Assembly: GCF_001456025.1 (NCBI RefSeq)
Contig: NZ_LMTZ01000112.1
Coordinates: 21,482-85,481 of the forward strand
Direction of reading: 5' to 3'
DNA: 64,000 nucleotides
From: Mastigocoleus testarum BC008
GTDB taxonomy: Bacteria; Cyanobacteriota; Cyanobacteriia; Cyanobacteriales; Nostocaceae
Part shown: positions 25,464 to 35,115 of the stretch, one piece after another
Numbering within the stretch: the stretch's first letter is position 1
Layout of the letters: every line of letters starts with the position of its first letter
Position numbers and translations under genes: made by a program
Notes under the pieces: model-generated
Told to the model about the DNA's origin: nothing
The model's database searches: none
Seen by the model: only the letters and a program-made list of their open reading frames with translations

Positions 25464-27191
25464 TCAAACCTGCTCTGAAATAATAAAAGATTTCAAAAAA
25501 CCTCTAGCTTCAGGAAAATATATCTTGCCATATTTAGATACTACAAAAGCTTGATATAAAGTTCTTTTTCTCGGGTCGATTAATATCTTCGCCCTATAAG
25601 CAAATCCATTATTACCCCGCATAATTATTTCTTTTCCAGGGTATCCATTATCACTAATTCTCTTTTGTCTAATAATTTTAGAATTGGTACTTTTAGCAAT
25701 AATACTAGTTGCCCTATTTAAGTATCGGTTAACATTAGATCTGGAGGAACTACCAGAATATTTAATACTTGAAGTGAAATATCCCCGACCTGTTGCTCTG
25801 TCTTCATAGGTTACCAAGACGTAATCTTGTCCTTTGTTATTAGAGCGACGTTGTTGCTTTGGACGTCGAGGAAATTTAACAGTATAGCTACCATCACCTG
25901 AAGTATAGGAATACCAGTTTCTAAGTTGAGAATTTCTAGTTTGAGATCTAGAACGAAAATTTCTCAGCCGAGAACTTCTTAGTCGAGAATTATATGCTTG
26001 TGAACTTCTTGAGGGAGGAATTGAGTTTTGGAAGTTTCTGGGAATATTATTTAATGCTGTGAGTCTGACAGGAGAGCGATTACCGCCATTGTCGCAATTA
26101 ATAACGGTTAAAGAACCATCAAGTTCTGTTCTAATCAAAAAATTATCTGGGAAATAAGTAGCAAAGCGCGAGCCAGTTTTTGTATTAATTGGATTGGAAC
26201 CAAGTAAAATTAATCCGTGTGAAGAAGTATACAATTGCATATTCTGCCGAACAGTATTACTACCTCCTCTACCATCGGGAAATTTAACTAACATGTTTCC
26301 CCTACGTCCTTGCATTTGTAGTGTCGCGACATAAAGAGCAGTACCACCGGTCCATTGCAGTCGCCAATTTCCATCTATATTGTTTCTCCCCGGATCGATC
26401 AATAGTTCCTGAGAACCACAGATATTAGCTTTACGACTGTTAGAAGCAAAAACACCGTTATTTGCTCTAATTGAATTACTTCTATTTTGCGGTTCTGAAG
26501 AAGTGCTTTGGGTGTTAACTCTATTTGTGCTACGACGATTAACATTAGAATTTGCTGTAAAACTCTTTTGTGGTATTTGCGATACAACTCTTCCTGCTGC
26601 GATCGCACCAACAAGTAATCCAACTAATGGTTTCCAAGGAATTTTAACGTTTTGGTCTTGACCTTTAACAACTAAACATCTTGCAATAATGTCATGAAGC
26701 GCTTGTTTTTCTGGAGTAAAAGCCGCCATTAAATAGCCAAAAAAGAAAACTCCTGCTCCAATTAAAAATAATAAGAGTGCTAAATATTGGTAAGGCGATT
26801 CTCCTCCCCCGATATTTTGAGCCATTAATGCTACTAAGCCAGCAGCAAGCCAAATTAGAATCGAAAAAGATTTACCAAAATACCTTGCAGTAGCTTTACC
26901 AAAAGAAATTTTATTACCTTGGGCATCAGTAACCATTATTCCTAAGATTTTTTTACCAAATGTAGCCTGCAAGGGAGAACTTTCCATAATTGCAAAGTAC
27001 ATCCAGCCAACTACAAGTGTAAAAATGTTATAAGCAATTACTTTTGGGTTATCCCAACCATTGTTAGAATTACCCCAGGTCGGCGGTACACCAAAAGCAA
27101 CAATGAATTGCAATATTAGTAGAATAATACCATCAACTAAAACTGCGACAAATCTTTTCCAAAAGCCAGCATAATTATTTGTAATAGACAT
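25464..27191 (-). CDS. RDD-family membrane protein with a long extramembrane C-terminus
   Basis: Protein of 575 aa. Residues 8-165 form an RDD domain: GFWKRFVAVLVDGIILLIL carries the first conserved Arg and Asp, with further helices around 50-65, 108-125 and 135-158, ending CLVVKGQDQ. A low-complexity Ser/Asn/Arg-rich linker follows (about 205-255 and 380-430). Two small soluble regions remain: one around 258-375 (NIDGNWRLQWTGGTALYVATL) and one at 430-575 (YSYTSGDGSYTVKFPRRPKQ). Neither was recognised. It is the second gene of a unit with the Ser/Thr kinase that also ends in an RDD domain, 4 bp apart, so the two are likely co-expressed and may associate in the membrane. RDD function is not well defined. 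Confidence 0.85.
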   Translation of the reverse strand: MSITNNYAGFWKRFVAVLVDGIILLILQFIVAFGVPPTWGNSNNGWDNPKVIAYNIFTLVVGWMYFAIMESSPLQATFGKKILGIMVTDAQGNKISFGKATARYFGKSFSILIWLAAGLVALMAQNIGGGESPYQYLALLLFLIGAGVFFFGYLMAAFTPEKQALHDIIARCLVVKGQDQNVKIPWKPLVGLLVGAIAAGRVVSQIPQKSFTANSNVNRRSTNRVNTQSTSSEPQNRSNSIRANNGVFASNSRKANICGSQELLIDPGRNNIDGNWRLQWTGGTALYVATLQMQGRRGNMLVKFPDGRGGSNTVRQNMQLYTSSHGLILLGSNPINTKTGSRFATYFPDNFLIRTELDGSLTVINCDNGGNRSPVRLTALNNIPRNFQNSIPPSRSSQAYNSRLRSSRLRNFRSRSQTRNSQLRNWYSYTSGDGSYTVKFPRRPKQQRRSNNKGQDYVLVTYEDRATGRGYFTSSIKYSGSSSRSNVNRYLNRATSIIAKSTNSKIIRQKRISDNGYPGKEIIMRGNNGFAYRAKILIDPRKRTLYQAFVVSKYGKIYFPEARGFLKSFIISEQV

Positions 27192-27195
27192 TTTA

Positions 27196-28692
27196 CTATT
27201 TTCTAATAACTAAAGAATTAGAAATTTTATCGTGCAGGGTTTGTTTTTTATCTGTAACTCCTGCCATAAAAAAACCAAAGCAAGCAGTTAAATATGAAAG
27301 AGATTTACTGATATATCTTTTGGCAGCTTGTTCGAATGTAATTCGATTTCCATTGATATCAGTAACAGCAATCCCCAATAACATTTTCCCTAAGGTTCCT
27401 TGGGTGGGAGAACTTTCCATTACTAAAGAATATATAAAGCCCAAAATTATATATTCAGCTAAAAACCTCAGCCAAAATCCCTCATTATTGTCAATTCCAC
27501 TGGTAATTAAGTCAAATATTAAAGCACTAACAATTAAAATTGTTTTGTCTATAATGTCGGCAACTACTCTTCTCGAAATACCCGCATACTTAATAGGAAC
27601 AGGTAAATTATTAAATGAATTATTACATGAATTGCTTGACGAATTACTAAACGAGCTATTACTAGATGAACCAGTACTAGATGAACCAGTACTAGATGAA
27701 GTATTACTGGATAAATTTTGTGCGGGTTGCTGTTTTAAAGATGGTGTTGGGGTTGGTGTTGGTTGTCGTGATGGTACTGATTTTGCTTGTGATGATGAAG
27801 TTGGGGGTACAGTAGAGTTAACATTCGTAACATTTGGTACTTGAGGTGTTCCTGGATAAACTGTCTTTGTTAATTCTTGAACTGCTTGTAATGCAGCTGA
27901 TGCTGAATTATATCGCTGATTCGGATGATAGCTAATCATGCGATCCAAAACATCCGCTAGATCGCTTCTTACTTGAACTAAATGACGCCAAACAACTTCT
28001 AATGTGTTGGTATCAATATCTAATTCCAAAGGATATGTACCTGTCAGTGCTTCAATACCAATCATTCCTACGGCATAAACATCACTGCACAACATTGGAT
28101 GTCCCCGTAGTTGCTCGACTGGCATATATCCTTGAGTACCTACAACTGCTGTTGTAGATGTTATCATCCCTTGAGTATTAAAAACTTTTGTGCTTACTTG
28201 TTTAACAGCGCCAAAATCAATTATTACTACTTGGTTATTTTGATAAAATAATATGTTTTCTGGCTTTAAATCGCGATGGATAACTCCGTGTTGATGTACA
28301 AAAGCTAGTATTTCTAATATTTTCTGTAATAAAAAAATAACTTGATTCTCAGACCATTTCTGACCGCGAACTATTTTTTTTCGCAAGTCATCGGCGTCAA
28401 CAAATTCTTGGACGAGAAAAAATTCTTGCTGTTCTTGAAAATAAGCTAAAAGTTCGGGGATTTGGGAATGTTTTCCTAGTATTTCTAAAGTTTTTGCTTC
28501 TTTCTCAAAGGCTTGTTGCACCCATTTAAAGGTTGATTGATTCTGGGGTTTTAGTCTTTTAACAACACAAGGTCGATTGAATCTTGAGGTATCTACAGCT
28601 AAATAGGTTTCCCCAAAACCACCTTCACCTAGTTTTTTTGTAACTTGGTAATGTCCTTGAAGTATTTCCCCTACCAGACTTGCTCCTAACAT
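27196..28692 (-). CDS. Ser/Thr protein kinase with C-terminal RDD membrane domain
   Basis: Hanks-type kinase of 498 aa. The kinase domain (about residues 12-270) has a glycine loop KLGEGGFGETYLAVD, the ATP-anchoring Lys in CVVKRLKP, the catalytic loop VIHRDLKPENILF and the metal-binding DFG in VIIDFGAVKQV; all key residues are present. A Pro/Thr/Ser/Asn-rich linker (about 285-370) includes SSTGSSSTGSSSN, encoded by a short 15-bp tandem repeat. The C-terminus is an RDD domain (ISRRVVADIIDKTILIVSAL onward, about 375-498) that anchors the kinase in the membrane. It lies 4 bp upstream of a second RDD gene. Substrates unknown; kinases of this type are abundant in filamentous cyanobacteria. Confidence 0.93.
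   Translation of the reverse strand: MLGASLVGEILQGHYQVTKKLGEGGFGETYLAVDTSRFNRPCVVKRLKPQNQSTFKWVQQAFEKEAKTLEILGKHSQIPELLAYFQEQQEFFLVQEFVDADDLRKKIVRGQKWSENQVIFLLQKILEILAFVHQHGVIHRDLKPENILFYQNNQVVIIDFGAVKQVSTKVFNTQGMITSTTAVVGTQGYMPVEQLRGHPMLCSDVYAVGMIGIEALTGTYPLELDIDTNTLEVVWRHLVQVRSDLADVLDRMISYHPNQRYNSASAALQAVQELTKTVYPGTPQVPNVTNVNSTVPPTSSSQAKSVPSRQPTPTPTPSLKQQPAQNLSSNTSSSTGSSSTGSSSNSSFSNSSSNSCNNSFNNLPVPIKYAGISRRVVADIIDKTILIVSALIFDLITSGIDNNEGFWLRFLAEYIILGFIYSLVMESSPTQGTLGKMLLGIAVTDINGNRITFEQAAKRYISKSLSYLTACFGFFMAGVTDKKQTLHDKISNSLVIRK
27664..27703 (-). repeat. 15-bp tandem repeat inside the kinase gene
   Basis: Unit TAGATGAACCAGTAC (plus-strand reading), two and a half copies, encoding the repeated Ser-Ser-Thr-Gly-Ser of the kinase linker. 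Length changes by one unit would stay in frame. Confidence 0.75.
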
Positions 28693-29486
28693 AAATATGC
28701 TTACGCAGTTTTCAGGATATGAATATTATTCTGTTTTTTTTTATACTTTATTTTAGGGAGTTTGTTGACTAGCTTGTTAATTAAATCTGAGCAATAATAG
28801 TACTCCTACTACCGTGTTTTTATGTAAGTATAAAATTACAGACAGACTCTGTCGAGCTGATGTCACGAAATTCTACAAACAATTCACAATCTCAATAATT
28901 TTTTAAACGAAATACTAAGCTGTTAATATATGTTTAATATTGAGTTTATATTGAATTGACATTTAATATATACAGTAAATGTTTAAAAATTTCTGATAAT
29001 TGTGTGGAAAAATTATGATAATCAAACCAAATATAATCAAATAAATCTATCAATTTTATTTTTTATTTTTTTAGCGCGGTCTTCCTGTTTTAGTTTTACT
29101 TATTTTCATTCGTTCAGTATATTGCTATAATTGTTACCACATAGCATCAACGTTTATACGGTTATTGAATTTATGCGGTCCACATAATTTATATTTTTTC
29201 CAAAGAGATACTTTATAAGCTTTATACGGGGTTATAGTAAGAAATTAATTCCGTCACAATTAGTCTGTCTTCGTTATTAATGTGATGAAATAATAGATAA
29301 TTTATAGATGATTGGAAGATATAGTAAATAGCTAGCATCTTTAAATTTGATATACCCCCATTTTTTCCCTTTCTACTGAAAGCGTTTGCCTCAAAATCAG
29401 TATTTCCCTGACTTGTGATTGAAGAAGTAGAGCGAGTATAAAAGATTTATTACAGAAGTAAAAATTTAGCTAGCTTTAAGTCTTCT
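28693..29486. other. Long AT-rich divergent intergenic region
   Basis: About 790 bp between divergent genes, without a plausible coding frame. One short palindrome, GACAGA-C-TCTGTC (28841-28853), lies about 150 bp upstream of the kinase start and could be an operator. Nothing else recognised. Confidence 0.5.
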
Positions 29487-30365
29487 ATGAAAATAAGTTA
29501 TTTCAAACATCAGACAATCAATTCAGCACCTGTCCCCTCCAATAGCTTGCTTGATCGTGTTGCAAAAGTTTTTATCATTGCTAATAAAGAACCCACCGAA
29601 CAGCTAGAAGCAGCTTTGCAAAAAGAAGGTTTTGATTATCAAATTCTCAGACAAGAACCTTTGCCGAATTTAGAACAATATTCTCGTAGTTATCTGTGTT
29701 TGATGAATCATCGTCGAGCTTGGGAAGAGGCACAAAATCAGACCAAATTGACTTTGATTATTGAAGCAGATTTTGTTCCCGTCACATGTATGGGTCAACT
29801 ACCCTTACCCTTTAATCCCGAGCATTCTGATGTGGGAGTTAGTTGGATTTATACCTGTGCTTCCCAAGTATACAGTATTGATTGTGAGGGTTATGCTCAA
29901 GGCTTTTCCGTTTCTACAGTTGCTTATATTGTTACTCCCCAAGCTGCAACTTATCTATTGGAACTAGCTACAGAAATTAAGCAAAAATATGGAACCGATC
30001 AATATTCGAGTTGGGATTCGACGATCGATAAATTCCTTCGTCAACGGAACCTAAAAAATTATATTCCTTGGCGCAACTATGGGGAACATGGTGGTATACC
30101 CAATCCCGAACACCGACAAAATAATCTCAGTTCTAGCCACCGTGCAGATGTTTTATATGGAAAATTAGCATTTATGCCAATATATGCCCTAGATAAGAAT
30201 CAAGGTAAATTAGAATTAATGAAAGTTAGATTAAAAGCACGCCTCAAAGGTATTGCAAGATTACTGAGTGCACGCTTTCTCAGAATCAAAGTCATTCAAG
30301 GTTCTAATGTACCGGGTCGATTGATTCGTTTTGCAGTATTTCGCCAACTTTCTTGGTTACTGTGA
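29487..30365 (+). CDS. GT25-like (LPS-type) glycosyltransferase
   Basis: Protein of 292 aa resembling family 25 glycosyltransferases of lipopolysaccharide synthesis. The typical early segment is SYLCLMNHRRAWEEAQNQ, followed by LIIEADFVPV, which occupies the position of the family's L-I-L-E-D-D metal-binding motif; here the second acidic residue is shifted (E-A-D). A later stretch VSTVAYIVTPQAATYLLE also matches the family. The C-terminal 60 residues are basic with no clear membrane helix. Predicted to act in the cytosol on a surface glycan. The gene is solitary, with a hairpin terminator about 180 bp downstream. Confidence 0.7.
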   Translation: MKISYFKHQTINSAPVPSNSLLDRVAKVFIIANKEPTEQLEAALQKEGFDYQILRQEPLPNLEQYSRSYLCLMNHRRAWEEAQNQTKLTLIIEADFVPVTCMGQLPLPFNPEHSDVGVSWIYTCASQVYSIDCEGYAQGFSVSTVAYIVTPQAATYLLELATEIKQKYGTDQYSSWDSTIDKFLRQRNLKNYIPWRNYGEHGGIPNPEHRQNNLSSSHRADVLYGKLAFMPIYALDKNQGKLELMKVRLKARLKGIARLLSARFLRIKVIQGSNVPGRLIRFAVFRQLSWLL

Positions 30366-30817
30366 AGTTAATATAACAATATTGGTGCTCGAAAGCGATT
30401 CTATTTACTAATTGTTTTGACTTTATGATCGCAATCTATTCTCAAAAGAATACTACATTAATTTTGTTTAAGAGAATGTTTATAAGTAAATTATAAAGTA
30501 GGGTATGTTACGGCAAAATAAGGATTTAATCGTGTAATAATTCAAAATTTGCTGCAGCGCACCGATATAACTGCAGCAATTTTATTTTTTGTTTATAAAC
30601 AACTCCCAAGTACTTAATCCTCTTTTGTCACTTTCGGCAGATAATAATCTACAACCTTCGTGTTTCAAAGTTTTCGCAATAATAGGGTATAAATGGCATT
30701 AATCTTAGTACGAACGCCAAAACTATTGTTACATCTAGAACTCAAAATAAGCTCCATGTATTTATTTCCCCAGAATAACAGAAGAGAATTAACCTTATCT
30801 TGTTTAACCTAGTATCA
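30366..30817. other. Convergent intergenic region
   Basis: AT-rich non-coding region holding the terminator-like hairpin at 30544-30590; nothing else recognised. Confidence 0.5.
30544..30590 (+). terminator. Terminator-like hairpin
   Basis: GCTGCAG (30551-30557), 13-base loop, CTGCAGC (30571-30577), flanked by AAAATTT on the left and AATTTTATTTTTT on the right, so the stem extends into A/T pairs and ends in a T-rich run. It probably ends transcription of the GT25-like gene. Confidence 0.65.
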
Positions 30818-31936
30818 TTAGTTTATACCTAACACCTTAAGATATTTTTCAGCACTATATTCCAAAGTAAATTGATTTAGCCAATCAGAATCTATTTGCT
30901 TTGTATTTCCAGAAAGTACTTTTAAAATAGCCTCAGCCATAGCCTTAGGGTCGCCAACTGGGGTTAATTCTCCGTATTTACCTCCCGCTAAAATCTCTTT
31001 GGGACCGCTAGGACAATCTGTGGAAATTACCGGACAACCACAAGCCATAGCTTCAATTAATACGTTACCTAAACCTTCCCATAATGAAGAAAGTACAAAT
31101 GCGTTAGCCTTACTCATGTAAGCATAAGGATTATCTACAAAACCCTCCATGTAAACATCTTTTTCTAAGCCTAATTCAGAAATTAAATTTTTTAGATTAT
31201 ATTTTTCCGATCCATCTCCCAAAATTACTAACCGACAACGACGCATTTTTCGTACTAGAGCAAATGCACGTAATAAAGTCGGATAATCTTTTTGGGGTTT
31301 TAACCTTCCGACAGCAAGAATAACTGGTGGTTCTCCCGGTTGAAACCATGGGTGATGAACCGCTTCTTTGGCTCTTATAAAAGTTTCAGAAGTTAAAACC
31401 GGATTATAAATTAAATCAATACGTTCCCGAGGTAAGTGGGTAACATTGGCTAAATCTTCAGCGACTCCTTCAGAAACAGCCACAATATTATCCGCAAAAG
31501 GGTAAAAAAGTCTTGCTGCGAAGGGTGTCAAACGTACTGATAGTCTGGGAATACGTTTTGCTTCTACAGAAATAGTATTACGTTCTGATACTATAATTCG
31601 CGTTGAAACCCTAGCAATATGCTTCGCTAGAATGGCTATTTCACAAGGATAGTGTAAAGCAGCTAATAAGCTTGCAGGCTTTTCAAATCGCAGATATTTA
31701 GCTAACTTTAAGGGAATGCTAAACTTAGATTGACCTTGTAAGTCTATAAGTCGAATATCTGGTGGTAATTGCTTTAAAAGAGGACCTTCTGCTCTTGCAA
31801 GGACCATATCAACTTTTAGATTTTGTTGTAAAAAAAACTGAGCTAAATTTAAGCATACTCGTTCGGCTCCACCACCGTTAAGGGTACGTAGAAAAATTGC
31901 AATGTCGGGAGAATTTTTCAAGATTGTGTTATTCAT
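30818..31936 (-). CDS. GT4-family glycosyltransferase
   Basis: GT-B fold retaining glycosyltransferase of 372 aa. The N-terminal domain starts PDIAIFLRTLNGGGAERVCL, with the glycine-rich acceptor loop GGGAERV. The C-terminal nucleotide-sugar domain has VILAVGRLKPQKDYPTLLRA and the E-x7-E motif in SLWEGLGNVLIEAMACGCPV. The frame stays open upstream for another 53 codons, but I take the ATG at 31936 because GGAG precedes it at good distance and the family begins there; the upstream residues look unlike a protein N-terminus. It should transfer a sugar to a surface polysaccharide intermediate; donor and acceptor are unknown. It lies away from the main polysaccharide cluster. Confidence 0.9.
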   Translation of the reverse strand: MNNTILKNSPDIAIFLRTLNGGGAERVCLNLAQFFLQQNLKVDMVLARAEGPLLKQLPPDIRLIDLQGQSKFSIPLKLAKYLRFEKPASLLAALHYPCEIAILAKHIARVSTRIIVSERNTISVEAKRIPRLSVRLTPFAARLFYPFADNIVAVSEGVAEDLANVTHLPRERIDLIYNPVLTSETFIRAKEAVHHPWFQPGEPPVILAVGRLKPQKDYPTLLRAFALVRKMRRCRLVILGDGSEKYNLKNLISELGLEKDVYMEGFVDNPYAYMSKANAFVLSSLWEGLGNVLIEAMACGCPVISTDCPSGPKEILAGGKYGELTPVGDPKAMAEAILKVLSGNTKQIDSDWLNQFTLEYSAEKYLKVLGIN

Positions 31937-32457
31937 AATTGATTCTCCATAATCACAAAATAGCAATATATTATACTTTTCTTGTCCTAGTAATTTCTGA
32001 GGGTTAAGGTGGCAATTGCAAAAACTACTAATGCTGAAAATAACCACTATAACCGTTAATTGACCTTTGATGGTAATAATCTGATGGTAATACACCGGTT
32101 TCCTTTAATGTTGCTACACTTAGAACGCGGCAAGCCGAATGTTTATAGAAGGAAACAACGAACACGAGATCCCGCGCCGCCAACAGGCGTCATCCAACCT
32201 AGCCACCCCACAGGGTGGAAATGCTGACCAAGACAGGGAAGAGGAAACGGGGAACAGATTCAAAGAATTGATGTGTAGTGGTGTTTTTTGCAATTGCTAA
32301 ATAGATTACTTTAAAGAAACGTTTTCTCGTCTTTGAAGCTTCTTAAGAAAACATTCCAGTTTGACTTTACTTCTCTTAGTCTCAGTGTAGGAATGTTAAA
32401 TTATTCAATACAGTTAGAATTGATTCTTATAATAAAAAAGCTACATTAAGGATAGAT
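31937..32457. other. Divergent intergenic region with GC-rich repeat
   Basis: Contains the dispersed repeat copy at 32158-32255. The last 170 bp before the protease gene are AT-rich with an AAGGAT ribosome binding site at the end. No further gene is seen. Confidence 0.55.
32158..32255 (+). repeat. GC-rich dispersed repeat, copy C
   Basis: GC-rich block containing CCACCCCACAGGGTGG and ATGCTGACCAAGACAGGGAA. The second string is also present on the opposite strand at 1751-1780; the first has a near match at 15188-15203. Confidence 0.6.
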
Positions 32458-33642
32458 ATGAAGTTTGGTTATCTACTACCTGCAATGCTCTTCGCTGTGT
32501 TCAATGTAATGCAATCATATCGATTTGTAGTGGCATTAGAACCAACAGAAGTTAATGCGATCGCTCAAAAAATTACAGTTCGTATTAGCGGTCCTGAAGC
32601 TGGTAGTGGAATAATAGTTAACAAGGAAGGTAACACTTATACTGTCCTGACTAATTGGCATGTAGTAGATACCACAGGAATTTACAGGATCCAAACCCAA
32701 AATGGGGCATCTTACCGAATTAACTCTAGCGAAATCAAACGCTTACCAAATGTAGATTTAGCTTTTTTCCAATTTCAGAGCAACCGAAATCACCAACCTG
32801 CGAATATGGTCCCTGATTCTGGCAAGGTAACGGAAGGAACAACAGTTTATGCTGCTGGTTGGTTAGATCCCGATGCTATTTGTCCCCAACGTTGCTTCCA
32901 ATCCCGACCTGGAACTCTTTCCGTACGTTTACCTAATGCAAAAGATGGCTATGGTTGGATATATACCAATATTATTAAGCCAGGGATGAGTGGTGGTCCC
33001 GTACTGGATGCAAAAGGACGATTAGTGGGGATTAATGGACGAGGTATAAGGGATCCAAGAACTGGTACAACAGATTTTTTTGCAATTCCCATTAATACCT
33101 ACAATACCTATGTAAAACCTAGCTCAACAACCCCGGTTTCAACAATAAGTCCTACTCCGTCTCCGACTCCAACAATTACAACTTCCCCAAAAGTTAGATA
33201 TTTTACTCAACCACCGCGTTTGACTTACGCAGTTGCCACCCATGATAACATCAGGGAATGGGCAGTAACATATTATTTCACTGTTAAGCTACCAGAGAAC
33301 GCTGGAACACCATTGCAAAAAATCACAATTGAGCAACGCAAAGGCTTAGAATACATTCGCTTTAATCTCAAAAAGAGTTTTGTCTTTGAAGGGACGCGTT
33401 CAAAAAAAGGAAAGAGGCTGCAACTCAAAGATATAACTAGCGATAAAAAAGCAAAAACAGTATCACTAGTATTCGATCCAGCAGTTGCACCTGGTAAAAC
33501 TATCACAGTTGACCTACAAGCAAGACAAAACCCTACATCGGAAGGAATTTATCTTTTCGGAGTCACAGCGTTTCCCGTAGGTGAAAAATCTCGCGGTCAG
33601 TTTCTTGGTTTTGGACGTTTACATTTCTACAGTGGTACCTAA
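32458..33642 (+). CDS. Secreted trypsin-like serine protease with DUF2808 domain
   Basis: Protein of 394 aa with an N-terminal signal peptide (about residues 1-26). The protease domain (about 30-220) shows the full triad: His in VLTNWHVVD (about 74), Asp in NVDLAFFQF (about 100) and the nucleophile in KPGMSGGPVLD (about 180). A Thr/Pro/Ser-rich linker (SPTPSPTPTITTSP) leads to a C-terminal DUF2808 domain (about 245-394: FTQPPRLTYAVATHDN, then YYFTVKLPENAG and LFGVTAFPVGEK). DUF2808 is normally a stand-alone exported cyanobacterial protein, so it is probably a cell-surface or periplasmic targeting or binding module here. The start has an AAGGAT ribosome binding site. Confidence 0.9.
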   Translation: MKFGYLLPAMLFAVFNVMQSYRFVVALEPTEVNAIAQKITVRISGPEAGSGIIVNKEGNTYTVLTNWHVVDTTGIYRIQTQNGASYRINSSEIKRLPNVDLAFFQFQSNRNHQPANMVPDSGKVTEGTTVYAAGWLDPDAICPQRCFQSRPGTLSVRLPNAKDGYGWIYTNIIKPGMSGGPVLDAKGRLVGINGRGIRDPRTGTTDFFAIPINTYNTYVKPSSTTPVSTISPTPSPTPTITTSPKVRYFTQPPRLTYAVATHDNIREWAVTYYFTVKLPENAGTPLQKITIEQRKGLEYIRFNLKKSFVFEGTRSKKGKRLQLKDITSDKKAKTVSLVFDPAVAPGKTITVDLQARQNPTSEGIYLFGVTAFPVGEKSRGQFLGFGRLHFYSGT

Positions 33643-33813
33643 TCTCTCCTGTTAGCGCCTAGCGACAGCGTACCGGTTTGGACGCGTCTAAAGACGAATG
33701 CACGCGTCTGACGACGTTAGCGCAGCAATGCCGTAAGGCTTAACCGCTCTTAGCGCAGCTATAGGTATTGCGTGACCGCAGGTCATATTCTGTCTCCTGA
33801 CTTATGATATTTT

Positions 33814-34686
33814 TTAAACAGTTTTCATCCACTCAATACATTCTTGTAGTTGTTGCTGCATAGTATTAAAATCTGCATGGTGGCGACGACCATGTCCCGG
33901 TAAAACCCATTCAAAAGAGTACTGAGTTAATTTAGTCATAGACTTGGCTAATTCCGACCAAGAATACCAACAAGCGCGACGGAAAGCAATTAGTTGTTTA
34001 AGGGAATCTGACCATGCTAGATGATCGCCAGTAAAAAGAAACTTGTTTTTATAAAGTAATATTGTATGTCCCTTAGTGTGACCGGGAACGGGAATAATTA
34101 AAACTTCAGGTGTGAGTTGAAATGGTTCCAAACCTGTGAGTTTAATTTCCACATCGCGAGTATTATGGGAGATCTCGTCTTCATGAAGAATGCGTTGACA
34201 GTTAAAATGTGAAGCAAATTTATCATGATCTGCAACATCATCACGGTGAGTCATGTACATATAGCTAACTCCCCCCATCTGTTCCAAACGCTTGACTAGT
34301 GGAGGTGCAAACCGAGGGGAATCTACTAAAATATTACCTTCTGGCATTTGAATAAGATAACTTGCAGCACCAAAAGATTTTTCCGAATGGTAACCACAAT
34401 GATAAATATTTTCTGCAACGAGAATTGGAAAAGTTAACTGAGCATCTTTAATATCTAGGGGTTTCTCAACAGTACCAATAGAACTAGTTGGACAGGCTAA
34501 AAGTGCTTGTAGTGCACCCAATCTTTTTGGTTCACTATTCGGTTGATTGTAAACTGTGGATTGTTCGTCAGTACGATTAAAGATATCAGGAGCCATCCAG
34601 CGACATGTATCACAGTCTATACAAGTTGTGTCTACGTAAAAATCGCCTTTTGTATTTTGCGGATGACGTAGATTTAAATTAGCCAT
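33814..34686 (-). CDS. Ferredoxin-like / metallo-beta-lactamase fold fusion protein
   Basis: Protein of 290 aa. The first 75 residues form a 4Fe-4S ferredoxin-like domain (FYVDTTCIDCDTCRWMAPD with a distal LLACPTSSIGT), which has fewer cysteines than a two-cluster ferredoxin and would hold one cluster. The rest is an MBL-fold hydrolase. Its first metal motif is MTHRDDVADHDKF, in which two extra residues and an Asp replace the classical H-x-H-x-D-H; the later motifs VPGHTKGHT, LFTGDHLAW and LPGHGRRHH are present. The pairing suggests a redox-linked hydrolase or oxidoreductase; substrate unknown. No linked gene is obvious. Confidence 0.85.
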   Translation of the reverse strand: MANLNLRHPQNTKGDFYVDTTCIDCDTCRWMAPDIFNRTDEQSTVYNQPNSEPKRLGALQALLACPTSSIGTVEKPLDIKDAQLTFPILVAENIYHCGYHSEKSFGAASYLIQMPEGNILVDSPRFAPPLVKRLEQMGGVSYMYMTHRDDVADHDKFASHFNCQRILHEDEISHNTRDVEIKLTGLEPFQLTPEVLIIPVPGHTKGHTILLYKNKFLFTGDHLAWSDSLKQLIAFRRACWYSWSELAKSMTKLTQYSFEWVLPGHGRRHHADFNTMQQQLQECIEWMKTV

Positions 34687-35115
34687 GTGTGTGCTCTCTC
34701 TTACCCTGTTACTTTTTAGGTAGATGATGAATTTAGTATATACGAAGTCGGTATGACTACGATAAAAAAATTTAGAAGTATTCGTGAGGGTTACTAGCCC
34801 TCACAAATACGATAGGTATTTAAGCGCACATAACATAATTGGTGCTTCTATGGGCTATACAGCACATTTCAGGTTGATGAGATACATTTACATGGGTAGT
34901 AATAACTTTACCAAAAGAGTTTGAGGATATGATTTTGTATCTTATTTAATTTTTAATTGCAAAGTGCCATATCATACTTGGCGTTGAATAGAAAACTGAA
35001 GCCAATCCCCGACAAATGTATTCCTGAGGTGATGCCGGAAAGAAAGGCTACAATATTGATATATAGCAACCCTCTGCAGACTTGCTAATATCCCTTAATT
35101 AACCTTATCCAAAAA
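34687..35115. other. Intergenic region
   Basis: AT-rich 430 bp between two minus-strand genes, presumably with the promoter of the ferredoxin-MBL gene at its left end. No gene, repeat or hairpin stands out. Confidence 0.5.

Noticed and set aside
27320..27844. 174-aa plus-strand frame opposite the kinase linker and RDD domain
   Set aside because: Leu/Glu-rich repeats mirror the Ser/Asn-rich linker of the kinase; no family features.
31937..32095. Longer N-terminus for the GT4 gene at 30818
   Set aside because: The added residues are atypical and the ATG at 31936 has a good GGAG ribosome site.
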